A stretch of 64,000 bases of DNA from positions 1-64,000 of the forward strand of contig JAAZNF010000007.1 in NCBI GenBank assembly GCA_012798435.1, given 5' to 3'. Each line of letters begins with the position of its first letter. Positions within the stretch are counted from its first letter, which is position 1. This DNA comes from Myxococcales bacterium. Lineage in GTDB: Bacteria > Myxococcota > B64-G9. This document shows positions 58,601-64,000 of this stretch, piece by piece. Below the pieces are notes generated by a model. That model did no database searches. It was not told the DNA's origin and saw only the letters and a program-made list of their open reading frames with translations. The position numbers were made by a program, and so were the translations under genes.

Positions 58601-58940
58601 GAAGCTCGGTGAGGTCGAAGGGTTTGGTCAGGTAGCGGTACACCTCGCCGCGGTTGATGGCGTCGACCATGTCGCGGGGCTCGGTGTAGCCGGTCAGGAT
58701 GATGCGCACCATCTGGGGCCGCAACCGGCGTGCCTCCTCCATGAGCTGGACGCCGCTCATTCCCGGCATGCGCTGGTCGGTGATGAGCAGATCGATGTCC
58801 TCTCGTCTGAGGATGTCGAGCGCCTGCGCTCCGCTCTGGGCGGTGAAGACCTGGTGCTGCTCCTCCAGGGCGCGGCGCAACACGTCCAGTACGTCCGGTT
58901 CGTCATCCACCGCCAGGATGCGGTGCCTATGCTCGCTCAT
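55614..58940 (-). CDS. hybrid kinase: REC-GAF-PAS-HisKA-HATPase-REC-REC-degenerate GGDEF
   Basis: A 1,108-residue soluble signalling protein. In order: receiver 1 (DLLITDQRMPG near 55), GAF-like domain, PAS domain (VLMVDLHDEVVVINPAARRLL), kinase core with the His in FLSVVSHELRTPLTS near 445 and SGLGLSISKNII, receiver 2 (DLVLLDVRMPG), receiver 3 (DVVLLDVMLPD), and a GGDEF-like domain with AGDDF in place of GGDEF plus DLDNLKAFNDYYG. The altered motif suggests loss of, or weak, c-di-GMP synthesis; a GTP-binding role remains possible. The ATG at 58940 follows GGAGTGGCGAGGG. First gene of the operon. Confidence 0.93.
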   Translation of the reverse strand: MSEHRHRILAVDDEPDVLDVLRRALEEQHQVFTAQSGAQALDILRREDIDLLITDQRMPGMSGVQLMEEARRLRPQMVRIILTGYTEPRDMVDAINRGEVYRYLTKPFDLTELLFTVKNGLEAYDLRRDRERMLRDLELRLNAMTAFLDLSRESALARSTDEVNAALARYLPFIVDFDACVFFFEQERPHRAQLTIHLRRPVGEQILQNMRREALAGFRELAGRGVAEARVQMSVTGDLSRPEREEPFASELTVPIKVQGEPTGLIRLYAREAGAFRHDTRELVDILANQTAETIRNLREKLSAERHRLELMIESLPDGVLMVDLHDEVVVINPAARRLLNLTAEVSVDARYLKEALGFYPFDLVRGFSGRDGTMVREEVRLGDRILHSLVSPVHWADKLLGVAVVLRDITEEKTLEHRKQDFLSVVSHELRTPLTSIGGALDLLLHRFPGEINEKQERYLQLAKGSCDKLNLIIDELLDLSRFEKGKMRLQMARLDLPALVREAVENYQAAAQEKQVRLRVDGDAGPLWVHGDRNRLHQVLNNLLSNALKFTPAGGEVRAEVFCSTASPGLVGASVFNNGEEIEEADHERIFDQYEQTRRTRTGKVTGSGLGLSISKNIIEAHEGRIWVESGQGAGTRFIFTLPLIQDPEVGQVVQEVTVAAGNRPRFKNPPQVLVADDDLNTVLVVKGLLLSMGYGVSVATSGQDALRLSRERRPDLVLLDVRMPGLDGLQIADILRHDPDTRQVAVLAMSAPQAREEALRAGAAEFLAKPFSAEALRQAAERALRQRHMERSLYSVLIVDDDPVIRSVCREVLEGQGFSVIEAADGTQALDMAVREKPDVVLLDVMLPDIDGFQVIERLREERATEQLPIIIISARGRTGDKVRALRLGGDDYLVKPFDAMELGARVESVLKRKEREIEASPTTRLPGSPVLERECERRLQAGQSFVLCYLDLDNLKAFNDYYGYAKADGVIQQTGDIIRKAVERHGDGSDLVSHIAGDDFVVVTQEPQLRAIAEEVIATFDRLIPMYYTESDRERGYIETEDRFGERRKFPLMSISLAAVRVRHGAFRSHAEVSTRAAELKKRAKSIPGSVLVVGDERGETVIR

Positions 58941-58971
58941 CCCTCGCCACTCCTCCACCCCTCGGCGGGGC

Positions 58972-59000
58972 ATGGTATCACAGCGGGGCGATGGCCACAA
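58972..59000 (-). promoter_or_regulatory. candidate promoter of the kinase-YCF48 operon
   Basis: Minus strand: TTGTGG, 17 bases, TACCAT. The expected start near 58965 supports the ATG at 58940 and excludes the in-frame ATG at 59000. Confidence 0.4.
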
Positions 59001-59053
59001 AGCGCGCGGCCGAGGACATCACTTGACCCTTGCCAAGCGAGGCCGGAACCGCC

Positions 59054-59881
59054 ATGATGCCTTCCATGGGAACGAGCGACATCACCCTACGCTATGCCCG
59101 CTGGTCCTCGCTCGAGCGGGATGTGCGGACCCAGCTCTCGCTGGGGGGGATGCTGCTGCGCTTTCAGGTACCGCTCGCCCAGTTCTCGCAGGTGCGCCTG
59201 CACCTGCTCCTCCCCTCGGGAAAAGCCATCCAGCTCTCCGCCGAGGTGGTCCAGGTGATCCCCGGGCAAGGGGTGGCGATCCAGATTCCGGCAGCGGAGC
59301 TGAAGACCACCATCGCGACGCTCGAGGGCGAGATCCGGGCGGCGCCGTTCGACGGCGAGCCCGACGCGGCCGATCCGCGAGCGGCAACCGGCCTGCCCGT
59401 CACAACGGACGCCGCACCGGCGGCCCCACCGTCCCCCGACGAGAAACCCGACCTCGACGCCAAACCGGCGGACAACGCCGATCTTCCGCTCATCCAGCAG
59501 ATCGAGGCCATGAGCGTGGACGAGAAGCGCCGCGCCGCCCTGCACGGCCGGCGCGAGATGCGGCTTCTGCTCATCCGCGACAGCAACAAGACCGTCCATC
59601 CCTTCGTGATCAAGAACCCGGCCATCACGCTCGACGAGATCGAGCAGATCGCCAAGATGCCCGGGGTCAACCCCGATGCCCTGCGCATGATCGGGATGAA
59701 CCTGGAGTGGACACGCTCCGCCACCGTGTGCCGCAACCTGGTGCACAACCCCAAGACACCGCTACCGCTCGCGGTACAGATGCTTTCCCGGCTCCCCCCG
59801 GGCGACGTGCGTACCCTGGCCAAGAGCCCTCACGTGCGGACCGCGATTCAGCAGGCGGCCCGCAAGATGCTCAAATTGTAG
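59054..59881 (+). CDS. PilZ-like domain protein with helical-repeat C-terminus
   Basis: A 275-residue cytoplasmic protein. Residues 5-85 look like a PilZ-related barrel (LRYARWSSLERDVRTQLSLGG, SAEVVQVIPGQGVAIQI) that lacks the RxxxR motif, so c-di-GMP binding is doubtful. A Pro/Ala/Asp-rich linker follows (about 90-150), then a helical part with HEAT-like repeats (HPFVIKNPAITLDEIEQIAK, VCRNLVHNPKTPLPLAVQML, VRTLAKSPHVRTAIQQAA). Such two-part proteins occur in myxobacteria without known function. The start is one of the adjacent ATGs at 59054 or 59057. Followed 26 bases later by the 71-residue gene. Confidence 0.75.
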   Translation: MMPSMGTSDITLRYARWSSLERDVRTQLSLGGMLLRFQVPLAQFSQVRLHLLLPSGKAIQLSAEVVQVIPGQGVAIQIPAAELKTTIATLEGEIRAAPFDGEPDAADPRAATGLPVTTDAAPAAPPSPDEKPDLDAKPADNADLPLIQQIEAMSVDEKRRAALHGRREMRLLLIRDSNKTVHPFVIKNPAITLDEIEQIAKMPGVNPDALRMIGMNLEWTRSATVCRNLVHNPKTPLPLAVQMLSRLPPGDVRTLAKSPHVRTAIQQAARKMLKL

Positions 59882-59907
59882 AGTACCCAACGCCATCAGG
59901 AGGAATC

Positions 59908-60123
59908 ATGTTGGATTCGCTCAAGAAGGCCGCCATGCAGCACGCCATGAAGCTCCTGTCCCACCCGTGGGTCGGCCGCATCCTGTCCGATCCGCGCACC
60001 GGCCGGCTCATGAGCAAGGCCTTCGAGTGCCAGGCCCGGCTGCAGGAGCATATCAAGCCGCTTCTGAGCCTGGTCGAAGCCTTCCTGCCCGGCAAAAGGC
60101 AAAAGGATTCCAGCGGAACGTAG
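59908..60123 (+). CDS. small 71-residue helical protein
   Basis: A short protein, MLDSLKKAAMQHAMKLLSHP at the start, Lys-rich at the end (LPGKRQKDSSGT). Support comes from the excellent ribosome site CAGGAGGAATC before the ATG and from its place 26 bases after the PilZ-like gene. It is amphipathic-helical with WVGRILSDPRTGRLMSKAF in the middle; no membrane segment. Function unknown. Confidence 0.7.
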   Translation: MLDSLKKAAMQHAMKLLSHPWVGRILSDPRTGRLMSKAFECQARLQEHIKPLLSLVEAFLPGKRQKDSSGT

Positions 60124-60264
60124 CCATTCTCTCCCGGTCAGCGCGCGACCCTTGCCCCCATCCCCATCGCGCCGCCGACCTCGCCGACGCTGATGAACCG
60201 GCGCTCGGTCCCACTACAAGGAATTTCGGTACCCGAGACTGGTCATACCGCGAGGCGCGAGACT

Positions 60265-60289
60265 CCTCCGAGTTCTGACACCTCGGAGG
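60265..60289. terminator. weak hairpin between convergent genes
   Basis: An 8-bp stem, CCTCCGAG and CTCGGAGG, with a 9-base loop and no T-run. It lies between the 71-residue gene and the CglE-like gene, which converge. The remaining sequence of 60124-60355 shows no gene or RNA that I can support. Confidence 0.3.
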
Positions 60290-60355
60290 TAAAACTCGCA
60301 AAGACTCCCTCTCCACCTGTCCCCTGACCCTGTCTCGATTCTGTCCGAGCGCAGC

Positions 60356-61069
60356 TCAGAAGTTGTACACCACCGACGCCGAACCGGAGAAGGCCGGAAT
60401 GCCAGCAGCAAAGACGTAGTAGAAATCGAACTCCGCGCCCACGGTGAAGTGTTTGAGCAGGGTGTAATACTCAAAGCGCACCCCGGCGAAGGCATTGCCG
60501 TCCACCGGCGGCTGATCGGGCTTGGCCGAGGGCTGGATGATCACGATGCCGCCGCCCAGCCGAGCCTCCAGCGCCCAACGCTCACCGGCCCACATGTCGA
60601 GATCGGCCGACAGGTTGACGAAGGTGAGCGAGAAATCCATGTGGTAGTCGTTGCAGCTCGCGTCCGTGGAGGGATTGCAATAATTGGAGCAGTCGCCCAT
60701 GCTCGGGTCGCACACGCCCACGTACTTGAGCGGGTTCGCCGCCTGGTAACCCGAGGCGTAGGAGAGTTGCATGGATAGAGCCTCGGTGAGGTCATACCCG
60801 ACCTCGAAGCCGAAGAAGGGCTGGGCGTTGGACCAGCCCCGGGCCCCGGCGACGGTGAAGAAGGTCCCCACCCGTCCTTCCAGGTAGAAACCCATCAGCC
60901 GTTCGAAGACGATCTGCTCCGACTCGTCCGCCGCCGTCTTGGCGGGTGGGGTCACCGCGCTCGCGGCCGGAGGCGCTCCGGCCGGAGGTGGGGCCTCCTG
61001 CGCCCCGGCGATCCCGACCCACGCCACCATCGCCAACGCAAACACCGCCCCCTGTGTCCATCGCCGCAT
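60356..61069 (-). CDS. outer-membrane beta-barrel protein, CglE/OMP_myx-like
   Basis: A 237-residue predicted outer-membrane protein. The ATG at 61069 follows AGGAGGCATTCAC and starts a signal peptide (MRRWTQGAVFALAMVAWVGIAGAQ). A Pro/Ala-rich linker is followed by alternating beta strands (MGFYLEGRVGTFFTVAGARG, FGFEVGYDLTEALSMQLSYA) and the aromatic C-terminus ASVVYNF needed for barrel assembly. A loop has four Cys (CDPSMGDCSNYCNPSTDASC). It resembles the myxobacterial OMP family that includes the gliding protein CglE. It sits beside the FHA-AgmX gene, the same pairing as in myxobacterial motility clusters. Confidence 0.85.
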   Translation of the reverse strand: MRRWTQGAVFALAMVAWVGIAGAQEAPPPAGAPPAASAVTPPAKTAADESEQIVFERLMGFYLEGRVGTFFTVAGARGWSNAQPFFGFEVGYDLTEALSMQLSYASGYQAANPLKYVGVCDPSMGDCSNYCNPSTDASCNDYHMDFSLTFVNLSADLDMWAGERWALEARLGGGIVIIQPSAKPDQPPVDGNAFAGVRFEYYTLLKHFTVGAEFDFYYVFAAGIPAFSGSASVVYNF

Positions 61070-61257
61070 GTGAATGCCTCCTCTGGCGCGGCCTCGGGCC
61101 GCAACGTAGGGTGCGCCTGGTCGCGCACGATGGTCGTGCCTCGCGGTCGATCGCGCAAAACGAACACTCGTTCGAGGCAGGTCTCTCATGGGAAAACGAT
61201 AGCGCTCATGCACCCGGTTGACATCTCGACCGCCACGCCAAGACGCTCCCGATGCGA

Positions 61258-63186
61258 TCAGCCGCCAGCCAGCTGGAACAGGAACGGATAGGTGACGATG
61301 ACCTGGCCGCCGCCCTTGGGCTGCGGGAAGATGATGCGCCGGATCACGCGCAGGATGCACTCCTCCACGTTGGCGTTGTTCATGGTGGTCTGCATCACCT
61401 GGGCCTCGCTGATGCGCCCGTTGCCGCCGATGGTGAAAGTGATGGTCACCTTGCCGTACAGGTTGGGGTTCTTGGTGAGCTCGCGCTCGTAGCAGAACTT
61501 GATCTGGGCCCAGTAGCGCTTGATGTACTGGCCCACCACCTCCTGCGACAGGCCGCCGATGACCTTGGTGTTCTGGTGGACCACCTGGATGTCGCTGCGC
61601 CCGCGGTGACCCAGGGCCACGCTGCCGTAGCCGGCTCCGGCGCCGCGGCCGTAGCCCGCCGTGCCCAACCCGCCCAGACCGAGGCCACCACCGCCGCCGC
61701 CCGGGCCGCCGCCGCGGGTTCCCATGCCACCGAAGCCGCTGGAGTCGCCCATACCGGTGCTGTTCATGCTCGCCAGCGCCTGGTCGATGTTGGTCAGCGC
61801 CGAGCCGCCGAACACCGAGGAGGCGTTGTCGCCGCTGCCGCCGCCCTTCTTGGCCAGCAGGCCCAGGATGCCGGCGTTGGTGGCCACCTTGCGGTCGATC
61901 TCCCTCTTGACCTCGCGGGGGATGTCCTTGGTGTTGGCCTTCTCCTTGGCGGTGACCTTCTTCCACTTGTCGCTGTCGTCCACCAGCTTCTTCTCTTCCT
62001 GCTTCTTCTTGATCTCCTCGAAGGACTTTTTCTTTTCCTCACGCTGGGTGGGCATGATGAGCTGAGCGAAGCGGGCCGGGTTCTTGAGGTAGTCGGAGAC
62101 CTCGGCCTCGGCCTTGGGCGTGGCCTCGATGGCCAGCCACATGCCCACCGCCACGATCAGCACCAACGCGAACCAACGCACCACCCGGTCGTCGAAGGAG
62201 TACGCCAGCGGGCTGCGCAGCGGCTGCACCGGCGAGACGTACTGGATGATGAAGGCCAGCTGCCCCATGCTCACCCGAACGCGGTCGGAAAGGCCCAGGG
62301 CGTAGGTGCGCACCGCCCCCTGGGACGGCAACTCGTCGACCGGCTGCGGTTTGCCGTCGCGCATGACATCGATCTCCATGCCCGAGGCGACCTGGACCAC
62401 GTAGCCGTGGGGGCCGCCGGGGGAGACCAGGGTGAACACCTCGCCCGGGGTGCGATCGGCCGACAGCCGGAAGCTGGCGTTGGGGGCATCGCCCACGGTG
62501 ACCATCTCACCAGCGGAGAACTGGCGGGCATCCAGCACCACCCGCCCCCACATGGCCTTCACCTCGAGGAGCTTCAGGCCATCCCGCGGGCGCTCCATCG
62601 GCGAAAGCTCGCGCCGGAAGAATGTCTCGCCGCTCTTGCCACCCGCCCCGCCATCGCGGGGGATCTCACGCCGCCGCACCACCTGCGTCCCGGGTTTGGG
62701 CTCGGACGGTGCAGGCTTCTTCTCCTCGCGGCGGGGAGGCGGCCGGGGCGGGGTGGCCGCGGGTTTCGCCCCGCTTTCCTTGGGCTTGTCGGGCTTCTCC
62801 TCCGGGACCTCGCGCACCGCGGGGCGCTGCGGCGGCCGCTCGGTCTTGGTTTCGACCGCGTCGGAGCCGACCCCGATCACGAAGATCTCCACCTGGCCGA
62901 CCCGGATCTGGTCTCCGCGCTTCACGCTGGCCTCGCGCCGGATCTCGGCCTCGTTCACCTGAGTGCCCTCCTCGCTGCCGAGGTCGGAGAGCAGCGCGCT
63001 GGCCTCGTCCTCGCCCGCCTTGAGGATGGCGTGGATGCTGGACACCGACGGATGAGCGATGCGCAGGTTGGCCGAAGGCCCACTGCCGATGATCACGCTC
63101 TTCTGTGTGAACTCGTGCCGCCCGCCACCCTCGCCCTCGAGGCTGACGTCCAGGATGATGGAGAGAGTCGCTTCTTTCTTTTCCAT
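61258..63186 (-). CDS. FHA-domain protein with AgmX/PglI-type TonB-like C-terminus
   Basis: A 642-residue inner-membrane protein. N-terminal FHA domain at about 8-105 (SVIIGSGPSANLRIAHPSVSSIHA, DLGSEEGTQVNE), a Pro/Lys linker, a second beta-rich domain, one membrane segment near 355 (FALVLIVAVGMWLAIEA), a periplasmic coiled coil (KKKSFEEIKKKQEEKKLVDD), a long Gly-rich stretch (GGGPGGGGGGLGLGGLG) and a C-terminal TonB-like domain of the AgmX/PglI type (IKRYWAQIKFCYERELTKNP, GKVTITFTIGGNGRISEAQV). It probably carries energy or signal from the inner to the outer membrane; the CglE-like barrel encoded 188 bases downstream is a natural partner. Confidence 0.9.
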   Translation of the reverse strand: MEKKEATLSIILDVSLEGEGGGRHEFTQKSVIIGSGPSANLRIAHPSVSSIHAILKAGEDEASALLSDLGSEEGTQVNEAEIRREASVKRGDQIRVGQVEIFVIGVGSDAVETKTERPPQRPAVREVPEEKPDKPKESGAKPAATPPRPPPRREEKKPAPSEPKPGTQVVRRREIPRDGGAGGKSGETFFRRELSPMERPRDGLKLLEVKAMWGRVVLDARQFSAGEMVTVGDAPNASFRLSADRTPGEVFTLVSPGGPHGYVVQVASGMEIDVMRDGKPQPVDELPSQGAVRTYALGLSDRVRVSMGQLAFIIQYVSPVQPLRSPLAYSFDDRVVRWFALVLIVAVGMWLAIEATPKAEAEVSDYLKNPARFAQLIMPTQREEKKKSFEEIKKKQEEKKLVDDSDKWKKVTAKEKANTKDIPREVKREIDRKVATNAGILGLLAKKGGGSGDNASSVFGGSALTNIDQALASMNSTGMGDSSGFGGMGTRGGGPGGGGGGLGLGGLGTAGYGRGAGAGYGSVALGHRGRSDIQVVHQNTKVIGGLSQEVVGQYIKRYWAQIKFCYERELTKNPNLYGKVTITFTIGGNGRISEAQVMQTTMNNANVEECILRVIRRIIFPQPKGGGQVIVTYPFLFQLAGG

Positions 63187-63218
63187 GGCAAGTCTCCCGC
63201 GCCGGCCGTCGCCGCCGG

Positions 63219-63509
63219 TTACAGGTTGTCCACCGTCTTCAGCATCTCAGGCAAGAAGTTGTCGCGCACGTTGATGAGCAGGTTGAAGGTCGCCTTCTTC
63301 TTGTTCATGAGGTACGACCCCTCGGGCTTGGTGAGCTCGCCGGTGATGGTCACGTCCGAGAAGTCGATGATGGTGGTCTTTTTGTAGATCACGGAATCAT
63401 CCGTCGAACCGGCACCGGGTTCGGCGGTGGTCTCCTGGGCTTGCGCCAGCAAGGGATAGACGAACAGCAACGAGAGCACCAACAACGCCCAAAACCGGTT
63501 CTTCTTCAT
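63219..63509 (-). CDS. small secreted protein of the AgmX locus
   Basis: A 96-residue exported protein with signal peptide MKKNRFWALLVLSLLFVYPLLAQAQ and a mature core KKTTIIDFSDVTITGELTKP followed by GSYLMNKKKATFNLLINVRDNFL. I recall similar short proteins next to AgmX-type genes in myxobacteria but cannot name a function. The ATG follows AGGAGGTAGCGACAC. It is 32 bases upstream of the FHA-AgmX gene and likely heads that operon. Confidence 0.8.
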   Translation of the reverse strand: MKKNRFWALLVLSLLFVYPLLAQAQETTAEPGAGSTDDSVIYKKTTIIDFSDVTITGELTKPEGSYLMNKKKATFNLLINVRDNFLPEMLKTVDNL

Positions 63510-63548
63510 GTGTCGCTACCTCCTGGGACTACGGTCTGACCACCGAGT

Positions 63549-63577
63549 ACGGTACCGGAAAACCCTTCGTGTGACAA
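63549..63577 (-). promoter_or_regulatory. candidate promoter of the AgmX operon
   Basis: Minus strand: TTGTCA, 17 bases, TACCGT, about 40 bases before the ATG at 63509. Confidence 0.4.
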
Positions 63578-63596
63578 TCCGCTACCGTGAAAGTTC

Positions 63597-64000
63597 CTAG
63601 GGGTTCGCCGGCGGCGCCTCCCCCTTGGGCGGCGCCTTGTCCGCCTCGGCCTTGTCGGGCTCCTTCTTGGTGTCGTCCTTCGACGCCGGCGCCTCGGCGG
63701 GCGCCTTCTCCGGCTCCTTGGCGCCGTCCTTGGCCGCGGGTTCCGTTTTGCCCGAGCCTTCCGGCTTGGCCTCTCCCGATCCCTCCGGCTTGGCCTCGCC
63801 TGAGCCCTCTGGCTTGTTCTCGCCCGGCGTTCCCGCCGTTCCCTCCTCCGGCGCGCCCTTGAGCAGCTCCTTGATCTTCTCCTCGCTCTGGCCTGACCCC
63901 TGGGCTTTGGACTCCTCCAAAGCCTTGCGCTTCTGCTCTTCTTCCTTGCGCGCCTTCTCCTCCTCCTCCTTCTGCTGGGCCACCATCTGCATGCGGGCCT
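63597..64000 (-). CDS. Lys/Glu/Pro-rich protein, 5' end outside the window
   Basis: The C-terminal 134 residues of a gene that continues past the window edge; the frame is open to base 64000. It begins as a coiled coil (QQKEEEEKARKEEEQKRKALEE), then KEEK-poor low-complexity sequence with three 8-residue repeats KPEGSGEA, and a Lys/Asp/Pro/Ala-rich tail ending GEAPPANP. The repeat also shows at DNA level. No domain is recognisable in this part. It could be the tail of a TonB-like, TolA-like or gliding-motor protein; that is a guess from position. Confidence 0.6.
   Translation of the reverse strand, partial: ARMQMVAQQKEEEEKARKEEEQKRKALEESKAQGSGQSEEKIKELLKGAPEEGTAGTPGENKPEGSGEAKPEGSGEAKPEGSGKTEPAAKDGAKEPEKAPAEAPASKDDTKKEPDKAEADKAPPKGEAPPANP
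63751..63822 (-). repeat. three tandem 24-base repeats
   Basis: Three copies of a 24-base unit at 63751-63774, 63775-63798 and 63799-63822, encoding KPEGSGEA, KPEGSGEA and NKPEGSGEA-type residues on the minus strand. Copy 3 has more differences than the first two. Confidence 0.75.

Noticed and set aside
60124-60355. tRNA or small RNA in the spacer
   Set aside because: No cloverleaf; only a weak 8-bp hairpin.

Overview
The window is high-GC chromosomal DNA from what looks like an uncultured, at least partly anaerobic member of the Myxococcota (former Deltaproteobacteria). The lineage call rests on a MYXO-CTERM-like sorting tail, PilZ proteins of the type common in myxobacteria, a CglE-like outer-membrane barrel next to an FHA/AgmX-type TonB-like protein, a eukaryote-like Ser/Thr kinase fused to WD40 repeats, and MopE-like Asp/Asn/Cys motifs. 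I see no tRNA, rRNA, CRISPR, prophage or transposase gene. No database search was possible, so every family name is by recognition.

Layout. 1-7.4 kb holds stress and proteostasis genes: a zinc-ribbon protein, a bifunctional (p)ppGpp enzyme divergent from groES-groEL (with a strong terminator), then lon. 7.7-14.9 kb is an envelope block: a 1,271-residue Cys-repeat lipoprotein flanked by short GGGG/CCCC palindromes, a transglutaminase/TPR lipoprotein and a C69 peptidase. 15.1-19.8 kb holds a solitary pgsB-like amide ligase, a three-PDZ RseP, tsaB and a PHP protein with a basic tail. 20.0-32.5 kb is a long minus-strand run: a CooC-like ATPase, a four-subunit 2-oxoacid:ferredoxin oxidoreductase (VorDBAC type), NuoE, a HydB-type NuoF, a truncated NuoG-like adapter, a poly-4Fe-4S protein, a Cys-rich protein of unknown function, then a lipoprotein, a kinase-WD40 protein and a radical SAM protein.

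32.6-37.6 kb carries purA, an MshEN-only protein, glnA and a lipoprotein. 37.6-40.9 kb is a hydrolase / CDF / CorA-like / HExxH operon. 41.0-49.4 kb holds a membrane protein, a PgpH-like HD phosphodiesterase, a lipoprotein / TlpA-like / LpxL-like / PilZ operon, malQ, greB and an FHA protein. 49.4-58.9 kb is a translationally coupled signalling operon: hybrid kinase, histidine kinase, FecR-like protein, PilZ protein and a 14-repeat YCF48-type surface protein. 59-64 kb holds a PilZ-like protein, a 71-residue protein, the CglE-like barrel, the FHA-AgmX protein, a small secreted protein and the cut end of a Lys/Glu-rich protein.

The most unusual system is the 25.0-32.5 kb operon. The NuoE/HydB-type-NuoF/NuoG-like trio is the diaphorase core used by electron-bifurcating HydABC-type enzymes, but here the NuoG-like subunit has no catalytic domain and the partner enzyme appears to be a 2-oxoacid:ferredoxin oxidoreductase. 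That predicts a complex linking oxidative decarboxylation of a 2-oxoacid to NAD(H) and ferredoxin, possibly by flavin-based bifurcation or confurcation. A second result is a set of 19 look-alike promoters (TTGAC-like, 17-18 bp, TAGGnT/TAnnnT) that help choose several start codons and suggest near-leaderless transcripts for some genes.
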